From assembly GCA_002862325.1 (NCBI GenBank), contig PKCT01000043.1, positions 1 through 11,003 of the forward strand: a stretch of 11,003 nt of DNA, read 5' to 3'. Source of the DNA: Phycisphaerae bacterium (GTDB lineage Bacteria > Planctomycetota > Phycisphaerae > Phycisphaerales > SM1A02). Positions 1-5,375 of the stretch are shown here, piece by piece (the stretch's first letter is position 1; each line of letters starts with the position of its first letter). The position numbers and the translations under genes are program-made. Below the pieces are notes generated by a model. It was not told where the DNA came from and did no database searches. It saw nothing but the letters and a program-made list of their open reading frames with translations.

Positions 1-438
1 TTCTGGCAGGCTCCGAACTGGCAGACCGAACTTCGGGAACGACACCGCTTCATGCTCGACATCATGCGGGTGGCCGAGGAACTCGGCGTCGAATTCGCGT
101 TCCCCTCACAGACCGTCTACCTCGAACGGGGCGGAGATCGTTCGACGCCGCGGGACGAAAGGCTCGACAAGGCCAATCCCACCGAGACGATGCGATCTGG
201 ACGCGACGCGGCCAGGAGCGTCACCGTCAACGCGGACTGGCGGGAGGAGCGACCGATTCCCTATCGCTTCCTGAGCGCAGAAGACGTGGATCGGATCGAC
301 GGAGCCTCGACCGAGACCCACGCCAACGAGGTCCAACGAAAGATCGAACGCCAACCGCCAAAGGGACTTCCGAAGGAAGGTGGCGACGATCCCCACAATC
401 CCGACTTCACGGAACAACGAAGCGCGGGCGGAGAATGA
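1..438 (+). CDS. MscS-family mechanosensitive channel, C-terminal fragment
   Basis: The gene is open at the left edge; frame 1 reads 145 residues to a TGA at 436-438. The start of this fragment resembles the end of the cytoplasmic alpha/beta domain of MscS-type channels: an acidic/arginine helix with MLDIMRVAEELGVEFAFP followed by SQTVYL, matching the family ending in which a helix leads into FAFP(T/S)QTV and a short strand. These inner-membrane channels open under hypo-osmotic stress to release solutes. The transmembrane and pore segments lie outside the window. After the conserved ending, about 105 residues form a hydrophilic, charged tail (rich in D, E, R, P) that many MscS proteins lack and that looks disordered. 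The family call is good for the first 40 residues. Channel type and full length cannot be judged. Confidence 0.75.
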   Translation, partial: FWQAPNWQTELRERHRFMLDIMRVAEELGVEFAFPSQTVYLERGGDRSTPRDERLDKANPTETMRSGRDAARSVTVNADWREERPIPYRFLSAEDVDRIDGASTETHANEVQRKIERQPPKGLPKEGGDDPHNPDFTEQRSAGGE

Positions 439-473
439 GAGAAACCTCGTCCTCCTGCACACCTACCCCCGAC

Positions 474-479
474 TATCAT
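474..479 (+). promoter_or_regulatory. Candidate -10 element ahead of the small GTG-start gene
   Basis: TATCAT matches the sigma70 -10 consensus at five of six positions and lies in the 76-base gap after the MscS-like gene. It would place a transcript start near 486, about 30 bases before the GTG start at 515. I see no good -35 hexamer 16-18 bases upstream, so this is a weak call. Confidence 0.25.
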
Positions 480-502
480 CCAGCGGCACTCCAGCCAACA
501 CC

Positions 503-507
503 CGGAA
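503..507 (+). promoter_or_regulatory. Shine-Dalgarno that selects the GTG start at 515
   Basis: GGAAG lies seven bases before an in-frame GTG at 515-517. No comparable purine-rich site precedes the upstream in-frame ATG at 380, which is still inside the MscS-like coding region. This favours GTG 515 as the true start. Confidence 0.5.
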
Positions 508-514
508 GATCAAT

Positions 515-928
515 GTGTCCAGCCAGTCCCCCAACGAAGTCGCAGAGTTCCGTCTGAAGTCGCTCGATTCGGACGCCGCCGTCCTCGCCATCCCGGGCAC
601 CGACTACAGGATCGAACTCCTGGCGGAGGGCCTCGAGGAGTCCCAGGTCGGCTCGAGGGTGCGTGGCAGGGTCCATGGCCGCGCCTTGCGGATGCACCGC
701 ACGCCTGCGGGCGGCAACTTCATCGAACCGCTCGCGGGACGCCCCAGAATCGTGCAGGGCACGATCATGGCGATCGATCCCGATCGCAACGAGGTACTCA
801 TCGACCTGGTCGTACCGGTTCGGGTCGCCATGTTCGAGGGCGAGCACGCCACTTCGCTCGCGACCGGAGAGATGGTGAACTTCTACATGGAACCGGGCAC
901 CCGCTTCGAATCGATCGAAGAGGTCTAG
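515..928 (+). CDS. Conserved-looking hypothetical protein, GTG start
   Basis: I do not recognise this 137-residue protein. The frame is open from ATG 380, but that would overlap the MscS-like gene by 59 bases and add a low-complexity N-terminus. The GTG at 515 has a GGAAG site at good spacing, so I start there. The sequence is rich in predicted strands alternating with glycine turns (for example VGSRVRGRVHGRALRM, then RIVQGTIMAIDPDRNEVLID and VVPVRVAMFEG), which suggests a small beta-barrel or OB-like fold. There is no signal peptide, membrane segment or metal motif. A C-terminal phrase GEMVNFYMEPGTRFESIEEV ends in an acidic tail. The next gene starts 21 bases downstream on the same strand, so co-transcription with pabA is likely. 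Function unknown. Confidence 0.6.
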   Translation: MSSQSPNEVAEFRLKSLDSDAAVLAIPGTDYRIELLAEGLEESQVGSRVRGRVHGRALRMHRTPAGGNFIEPLAGRPRIVQGTIMAIDPDRNEVLIDLVVPVRVAMFEGEHATSLATGEMVNFYMEPGTRFESIEEV

Positions 929-949
929 CTTCCCTCGGCGGCCATTTCG

Positions 950-1540
950 ATGCTTCTCCTCATCGACAACTACGACTCCTTCACCTACAACCTGGTGCAG
1001 CGATTCGGCGAGATCGACCCGACCCTCGACGTCGAAGTCGTGCGCAACGACCGCATCACCGTCGACGAGGCGGAACGCCTAGCCCCTTCTCATCTCGTGA
1101 TCTCGCCCGGCCCCTGCACACCGAAGGAATCCGGAGTGAGCGCTCAACTCGTGGATCGCTTCCGGGGTCGCATTCCGATTCTCGGGGTCTGCCTGGGTCA
1201 CCAGACGATCGGAGATCTGCACGGCATGACGGTGTGCCGGCACAGCACTCCGGTCCACGGAAAGACCTCGCTCGTCCACCATGACGAACAGGGGCTCTTC
1301 GCGGGACTCTCGAACCCGTTCGTCGCGACCCGGTACCACTCGCTCATCGTCGATCGCGACACCGTCCCGGCGGACTGGAAGATCTCCGCCTGGCTCGACG
1401 ACGGTCTGGTCATGGGACTTCGAAACGAGGCCCAAGGCGAAGGTCGCTGCTCGATCGAAGGCGTCCAGTTCCACCCGGAGAGCTTCCTGACCGAGGAGGG
1501 GCCACGACTCCTCGCCAACTTCCTCGCGACGAGTGACTAA
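950..1540 (+). CDS. pabA: Glutamine amidotransferase, aminodeoxychorismate/anthranilate synthase component II
   Basis: This 196-residue class I glutamine amidotransferase hydrolyses glutamine and passes ammonia to a chorismate-binding partner (PabB or TrpE), for folate p-aminobenzoate or tryptophan synthesis, in the cytoplasm. The N-terminus MLLLIDNYDSFTYNLVQ is the family signature. The oxyanion segment SPGP is at 52-55, the nucleophile Cys81 sits in GVCLGHQ, and the triad is completed by His175 and Glu177 in GVQFHPES. The HGKTS segment at 103-107 is also typical. Length is normal. No pabB or trpE is in the window, so the pabA/trpG choice is open; many bacteria use one protein for both. No clear Shine-Dalgarno precedes the ATG. 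Its TAA at 1538-1540 directly abuts the stop of the convergent gene. Confidence 0.9.
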   Translation: MLLLIDNYDSFTYNLVQRFGEIDPTLDVEVVRNDRITVDEAERLAPSHLVISPGPCTPKESGVSAQLVDRFRGRIPILGVCLGHQTIGDLHGMTVCRHSTPVHGKTSLVHHDEQGLFAGLSNPFVATRYHSLIVDRDTVPADWKISAWLDDGLVMGLRNEAQGEGRCSIEGVQFHPESFLTEEGPRLLANFLATSD

Positions 1541-2329
1541 TCAGGCGGCGGTGCCGGCGACACCATCGCGAGTGACCAGGAAGAGATCGCGCGTGATTGG
1601 ATACGGAAGTCGGCGATAGTCCTGTTCGACCCTCTTGCGAAGTCGATCGACGAAGTGGTTTGGTTCCGCGGTCATCGCGACGAACATGTCCCGCGCGGGG
1701 GTCGCCACCAAGAAGTCGCCGTCGAGTTCCGGTGCGAGCCGCTCGTGGAGACGACCCAGGAGGAGACGGGCGGCGTCGTAGCCGTCGTACTCGTTGACCA
1801 GCGCTGCGCGACCGCCGTCCTTACTTTCGATGAGCTGGATCTGGAGATCCGGCGAGTAACGGTCGAGATTCTTCCGCGCGATCTCGTCGAGCTCGTCCAT
1901 CGACACGCCCCAATGGACCGCTTGTTCGACCGTCAGGGAGATGGTCACCTGCGGAAGGTCCAGGACGAAGACGATCACGGTCTGGTTGACCCAGGGCACG
2001 TACGCGACCTGGTCCCGATCGAGCTGCTTGAAGATCGACTCCGGCTGGATCCGCGGCATGATCCGCTGACACGCGAGATCGAAGGGAAGGACCGCGCTTC
2101 CGAGCTCGTCGCCCTCCAGGATCTTCTCGAGATAGTCCTCCACGATCTCGGTCCCTCGATCGGGATCTCCAAGCACCATGCGGTAGACGTTCTCGAGACC
2201 GAGATGGCGGCCGTTGACCACGAGATCGAACGGTCCCGTCAGAAAGGCCTCGTGCTCGGGCCACGTTCGCTTCAACAGGACCAGCACCTGCTCGCCGAAC
2301 GCTTCTGGTTCCCTGGGTAGATTCGCCAT
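1541..2329 (-). CDS. DUF1444 family protein (YtpQ-like)
   Basis: A 262-residue cytoplasmic protein resembling the DUF1444 family, whose best-known member is Bacillus YtpQ of unknown function. The supporting parts are in the C-terminal half: an NEYDGYDAARLLLG segment (YtpQ has a similar NDGYDASRIL) followed by a strand with ATPARDMFVAMTAE, where the family has a comparable VPxxD pattern. The N-terminal half carries an LVVNGRHLGLENVYRMV segment and an acidic stretch (EIVEDYLEKILEGDE). No signal peptide, membrane segment or catalytic motif is seen. The start is well supported: GGAGG (minus strand, 2337-2341) lies seven bases before the ATG. It is transcribed alone, convergent with pabA with zero bases between stops and divergent from kdsA. 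The family call is from memory of the pattern, not a search. Confidence 0.75.
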   Translation of the reverse strand: MANLPREPEAFGEQVLVLLKRTWPEHEAFLTGPFDLVVNGRHLGLENVYRMVLGDPDRGTEIVEDYLEKILEGDELGSAVLPFDLACQRIMPRIQPESIFKQLDRDQVAYVPWVNQTVIVFVLDLPQVTISLTVEQAVHWGVSMDELDEIARKNLDRYSPDLQIQLIESKDGGRAALVNEYDGYDAARLLLGRLHERLAPELDGDFLVATPARDMFVAMTAEPNHFVDRLRKRVEQDYRRLPYPITRDLFLVTRDGVAGTAA

Positions 2330-2336
2330 CGTGAGT

Positions 2337-2341
2337 CCTCC
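2337..2341 (-). promoter_or_regulatory. Strong Shine-Dalgarno of the DUF1444 gene
   Basis: The minus strand reads GGAGG seven bases before ATG 2329-2327. It is the best match to the anti-Shine-Dalgarno consensus in the window. Confidence 0.6.
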
Positions 2342-2356
2342 GTGAAACAGCCGCCC

Positions 2357-2369
2357 CGGCCTCCGGCCG
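2357..2369 (-). other. Small GC-rich stem-loop in the DUF1444 leader
   Basis: CGGCC at 2357-2361 and GGCCG at 2365-2369 form a five-base-pair perfect stem with a three-base loop, about 16 bases upstream of the Shine-Dalgarno on the minus strand. It lacks a T tract, so it is not a classical terminator, and it could be chance in GC-rich DNA. Confidence 0.2.
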
Positions 2370-2395
2370 TGTTCCCCTTACCCCGTATCGGACAA

Positions 2396-2424
2396 TTGCG
2401 CGGGCGGCTTCTGTCAGGTACGCT
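2396..2424 (+). promoter_or_regulatory. Candidate promoter for kdsA
   Basis: TTGCGC (2396-2401) and TACGCT (2419-2424) are separated by exactly 17 bases in the 170-base divergent gap. Each hexamer matches consensus at only three of six positions, so the spacing is the main support. It would give a leader of roughly 70 bases before the kdsA ATG. I saw nothing else convincing in the gap apart from the small stem-loop at 2357-2369. Confidence 0.2.
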
Positions 2425-2499
2425 CGTTCTGGCTGAAGGGTTTGGGCCATTCAGCGAATATCGGACATCAGGACGGCCACGAGGCCCGGATCACCCCTT

Positions 2500-3369
2500 A
2501 TGCCCTCTCCAGACGCATCGCATTCAAGACTCCTTGAACATTGGAACCGTGGACAGATCGACCAGTCTCGACTTCTGGTGATCGCGGGCCCCTGCGTTCT
2601 GGAATCCGACGATCTGAATCGCCGGATCGCAGAGACGATCGCCTCGGCCTGTGCCGACGTCGGAGCGACCTACGTCTTCAAGGCGAGCTTCGACAAGGCC
2701 AATCGATCGAGCATCCACTCGGATCGTGGCCCCGGCATCGAACGGGGGCTCGACCAACTCGCCGACATCAGAACCACCTTCGACGTCCCCGTTCTCACGG
2801 ACGTGCATGAACCAGGCCAGGCCTCCAGGGTCGCCGAAGTCGTGGACCTCCTCCAGATTCCCGCGTTTCTTTGTCGACAGACCGACCTGCTCGCCGCGTG
2901 TGGCGAGACGGGCCGGCCGATCGCGGCGAAGAAGGGACAGTTCATGTCGCCGGCGGAGATGCGACTCGTGCTCGAAAAGCTGCGCGAGTCGGGTGCCGGA
3001 CCACTCATGGTGACCGAACGAGGCACATTCTTCGGATATCACCGCCTGGTGAACGACTTCATCGGGCTGGGGGATCTGATGGACGTCGCCGAGTCCTTCG
3101 ACGCCTTAACGTGCTTCGACGCCACGCACAGCACGCAGCTACCCGGCGCGAGTGGAACGATGAGCGGCGGAAGACCCGAGCGTGCGCCCCTTCTCGCACG
3201 CGCGGCGGTCGCCGCCGGAGTGCGTGCGGTCTTTCTCGAAGCCCATCCGGACCCCTCATCCGCGAGGAGTGATGCGGCGACCGTCCTCCCGCTGGCGTCG
3301 GTACCCGGGCTCATCACGACGCTCGCCCGACTCCGCAACGTCTCCTGTGAAGCGGAATCTCGGATCTGA
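2500..3369 (+). CDS. kdsA: 3-deoxy-D-manno-octulosonate-8-phosphate synthase, metal-dependent type
   Basis: KdsA condenses phosphoenolpyruvate with arabinose-5-phosphate to give Kdo-8-phosphate, the committed step towards the Kdo of the LPS inner core. The 289 residues cover a full TIM barrel. Visible motifs are IAGPCVLES (28-36), KASFDKANRSS (61-71), PAFLCRQTDLL (121-131), AAKKGQFMSP (142-151) and GTFFGYHRLVNDF (175-187). Cys32 stands where metal-independent enzymes carry Asn; with His210 (DATHSTQLPG), Glu247 (FLEAHP) and Asp258 (SDAAT) it completes the expected metal site of the class II type. About 27 residues precede the first strand, longer than usual. No other in-frame start is obvious, and no Shine-Dalgarno precedes the ATG. 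It is followed after 67 bases by mcsA on the same strand. Confidence 0.95.
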   Translation: MPSPDASHSRLLEHWNRGQIDQSRLLVIAGPCVLESDDLNRRIAETIASACADVGATYVFKASFDKANRSSIHSDRGPGIERGLDQLADIRTTFDVPVLTDVHEPGQASRVAEVVDLLQIPAFLCRQTDLLAACGETGRPIAAKKGQFMSPAEMRLVLEKLRESGAGPLMVTERGTFFGYHRLVNDFIGLGDLMDVAESFDALTCFDATHSTQLPGASGTMSGGRPERAPLLARAAVAAGVRAVFLEAHPDPSSARSDAATVLPLASVPGLITTLARLRNVSCEAESRI

Positions 3370-3436
3370 AGACCGATGTCCGGGAACTTCCGGAAACTGC
3401 CTCCGAAGACTTGGGCGAGGACGCTATCGTGAGACT

Positions 3437-3937
3437 ATGGCGATGAACCACACCTGCGACCGCTGCGACCGGCCAGCCGAGGTCCATGAGATCGACCCCA
3501 TCAATGGAGTCGACGTACACCTCTGTCGCGAACATGCGCTTGAAGCGGGTTTCCAACTCCCGGAACCGACCGCCGCGAAGGTCTACTCGCAGATCGGCTC
3601 CACGATGCAGATCCAGATTTCAACCGGGCGGGAGCGAACCGCATCCTGCAAGACGTGCGGATCGACCTTCGCCCGATTCCGAAAGTCCGGACTCCTGGGT
3701 TGTCCCGACTGCTACACCAACTTCGATCAGAAGCTCGACGGCATTATCGCGAGGTCGCAGAACAAGGCCAACGCGCACGTCGGGCGCGTGCCGGAGCAGG
3801 ATGCGAGCCTCGTCGATCGCCATGCTCGGCGAAGGACGCTTCTCGAGGAGATCGAGCGCGCCGTGGCGAGTGAACATTACGAACGTGCTGCGATGTTGCG
3901 CGACAAACTCCAGACCCTGACCGATTCGAGCGTGTGA
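3437..3937 (+). CDS. mcsA: McsA-like zinc-finger/UVR-domain protein, activator of McsB
   Basis: In Firmicutes McsA binds and activates the protein-arginine kinase McsB. This 166-residue protein has the McsA layout: an N-terminal zinc finger (Cys7, Cys10, Cys30, His33), a second zinc finger (Cys71, Cys74, Cys89, Cys92) and a C-terminal UVR-type helical hairpin at about 132-162 (RRTLLEEIERAVASEHYERAAMLRDKL). His33 replaces a usual cysteine, a substitution that can still bind zinc. The open frame extends to 3182 but overlaps kdsA there. ATG 3437 or ATG 3443 (MNHTCDRC) is the likely start; GTGAG at 3429-3433 is nine bases before 3443 and only three before 3437, so 3443 is plausible. mcsB begins 27 bases after the stop, confirming the pairing. 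Confidence 0.88.
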   Translation: MAMNHTCDRCDRPAEVHEIDPINGVDVHLCREHALEAGFQLPEPTAAKVYSQIGSTMQIQISTGRERTASCKTCGSTFARFRKSGLLGCPDCYTNFDQKLDGIIARSQNKANAHVGRVPEQDASLVDRHARRRTLLEEIERAVASEHYERAAMLRDKLQTLTDSSV

Positions 3938-3964
3938 GACGCCTGAACCCAGCGACCTACCGCG

Positions 3965-5014
3965 ATGAGCCAAGCCTTCGATCCGACCCAGACCGACCAG
4001 AGCGATGTCGTCGTCTCGAGCCGAGTGCGCCTGGCGCGGAACCTCGTCGGCTTCCCCTTCGTCAACCGAGCCGACCCTGAGCAGTGCCGTGAGATCGTGA
4101 CTCTGGTTCGGAGCATGGAACTGGCGTCCGGAGCCGAAACGACGTGGGTCGACATGACGGAAGCGAATCAGACCGACCGACACATCCTGTTGGAGCGTCA
4201 TCTGATCTCCCAGCAGTTCATCGCGGCCGAGGGACCACGGGGAGTGGCGATCAATCGCGAGCGGACGTTGAGCATCATGGTCAATGAAGAGGACCATCTG
4301 CGAATCCAGGTTCTTCTTCCCGGATCGCAGCTGCGGAACGCCTGGAACCAGGTCAACAAGGTCGACCATCGACTGGAGCGATCCGCGGAACTGGCCGTGC
4401 ACCCTCGATGGGGATATCTCACCGCTTGCCCGACGAACGTCGGCACCGCGATCAGATTTTCGATCATGGCCCACCTACCAGCGCTGCGAATGACCAAAGA
4501 GGTCGAACGACTCCGCCGGGCCGCGAATACTCTCCACCTCGCCGTCCGAGGCTTCTACGGAGAAGGATCCGAAAGCAGCGGGGATTTCTACCAGATCAGC
4601 AATCAACTCACGCTGGGCCTCTCCGAAGAGGATCTCCTGGCTAAGTTCGCCGACACCGTCGTCCCGAAGGTGGTGAACTACGAACGAGTGGCTCGGGAGA
4701 TGCTCCTCGAGCGGAACCGAATCCTCCTCGAGGACCGGGTGCATCGGGCCGTGGGAATCCTGACCACGGCGAGGCTCCTGTCCATCATCGAAGCGATGAA
4801 GCAGCTCAGCCGCGTGCGGCTTGGGATCTCCCTCGGCCTGGTCGATGTCGTATCCCTCCAAGACGTCCAGAATCTCTTCCTGGAGATCCAGCCCGCGCAC
4901 TTGCGGGTGGCGTTCGGCGCGAACGCCGAAGTCCAGACTGAGGATATGGACGATGAATGGATCCGCGAGTGTCGGGCCACGCACGTCCGGGCGACCCTCG
5001 CGAAGGCACGCTAG
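3965..5014 (+). CDS. mcsB: Protein-arginine kinase McsB
   Basis: McsB is a guanidino-kinase-fold enzyme that phosphorylates arginines on proteins; in Firmicutes phospho-arginine marks proteins for ClpCP degradation. The 349 residues match the usual length. Visible signatures are the ATP-binding SSRVRLARN (18-26), the carboxylate loop NEEDHLR (107-113), WGYLTACPTNVGTAIRFSIM (149-168) holding the conserved cysteine Cys155, and SNQLTLGLSEEDLL (212-224) with the second catalytic acid. The catalytic core therefore looks intact. The C-terminal phospho-arginine-sensing motif, RDxxRA in Bacillus-type enzymes, is degenerate here (RECRA at 334-338, with a second RA at 342-343). No Shine-Dalgarno is visible. 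The gene converges on the PCD gene with eight bases between stops. Neither ctsR nor clpC is nearby. Confidence 0.93.
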   Translation: MSQAFDPTQTDQSDVVVSSRVRLARNLVGFPFVNRADPEQCREIVTLVRSMELASGAETTWVDMTEANQTDRHILLERHLISQQFIAAEGPRGVAINRERTLSIMVNEEDHLRIQVLLPGSQLRNAWNQVNKVDHRLERSAELAVHPRWGYLTACPTNVGTAIRFSIMAHLPALRMTKEVERLRRAANTLHLAVRGFYGEGSESSGDFYQISNQLTLGLSEEDLLAKFADTVVPKVVNYERVAREMLLERNRILLEDRVHRAVGILTTARLLSIIEAMKQLSRVRLGISLGLVDVVSLQDVQNLFLEIQPAHLRVAFGANAEVQTEDMDDEWIRECRATHVRATLAKAR

Positions 5015-5022
5015 GCGATCCG

Positions 5023-5310
5023 CTATCCGACGTAGATCCGATCGCAATCTCCGGCGAATCTGAAGTCTCGCTCGCTGATGCCCCCGGAGTCGTGGGTCGA
5101 CAGGGTGATGGTGACCTTGTTGAATCGAATCAGGATGTCGGGATGGTGCTGGACCTCTTCCGCCCGCTCAGCCAAGCGATCAACGAATTGGATCGACCCC
5201 ATGAAGTCGCCGAATCCATAGGTCCGTTGAATCGAGTCGCCGTTCCTTGCCCATTCGGAGTGTTCCTTGAGGGAACTCTCGATCGCGTCGTCACTCAACT
5301 TGTCGACCAT
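5023..5310 (-). CDS. Pterin-4a-carbinolamine dehydratase (PCD/DCoH family)
   Basis: A 95-residue enzyme that dehydrates 4a-hydroxytetrahydrobiopterin during pterin recycling after aromatic hydroxylation; related proteins also act in molybdopterin metabolism. The full family pattern is present: Glu51-x3-His55-His56-Pro57, an aromatic residue at 63, His73 in THDSGG after nine residues, and Asp82 after eight more. Phe63 is one of the allowed aromatics. Length is typical, with no signal peptide. AAGGA on the minus strand lies about nine bases before the ATG, which supports the start. No phenylalanine hydroxylase or biopterin gene is in the window, so the physiological substrate is undetermined. 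It is convergent with mcsB and divergent from gluQ across a 65-base gap. Confidence 0.93.
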   Translation of the reverse strand: MVDKLSDDAIESSLKEHSEWARNGDSIQRTYGFGDFMGSIQFVDRLAERAEEVQHHPDILIRFNKVTITLSTHDSGGISERDFRFAGDCDRIYVG

Positions 5311-5363
5311 TTTCGTGTGTCCTTCTGCGTTCTGGGGACTCGCTTTGGTTCGAAGATTGCGTC

Positions 5364-5371
5364 ACTATACC
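5364..5371. promoter_or_regulatory. Shared bidirectional -10 element between PCD and gluQ
   Basis: On the minus strand 5369-5364 reads TATAGT, five of six matches to the -10 consensus, giving the PCD gene a leader of about 45-50 bases that contains its Shine-Dalgarno. On the plus strand 5366-5371 reads TATACC, four of six, ending five bases before the gluQ ATG at 5376, so a gluQ transcript would start at or near the ATG and be leaderless. No strong -35 hexamers were found on either side. Transcription from both is inferred. Confidence 0.4.
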
Positions 5372-5375
5372 CGGC

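Noticed and set aside
1655..2320. A 221-codon plus-strand frame opposite the DUF1444 gene
   Set aside because: The minus-strand reading has a strong Shine-Dalgarno and DUF1444-like motifs; the plus-strand product is charged and featureless.
3379..3394. Hairpin TCCGG-GAACTT-CCGGA ten bases after the kdsA stop, considered as a terminator
   Set aside because: The stem is only five base pairs, no T tract follows, and mcsA begins soon after on the same strand. It is also compatible with chance in GC-rich DNA.
3620..4474. A 284-codon open frame antisense to mcsA and mcsB
   Set aside because: It spans two recognised genes on the other strand and shows no domain or plausible start. I regard it as a shadow frame.
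5015..5045. Inverted repeat GCGATC ... GATCGC across the mcsB/PCD junction, considered as a bidirectional terminator
   Set aside because: The arms are six bases with a 19-base loop and no T tract, and GATC-containing words are common throughout the window, so the match carries little weight.
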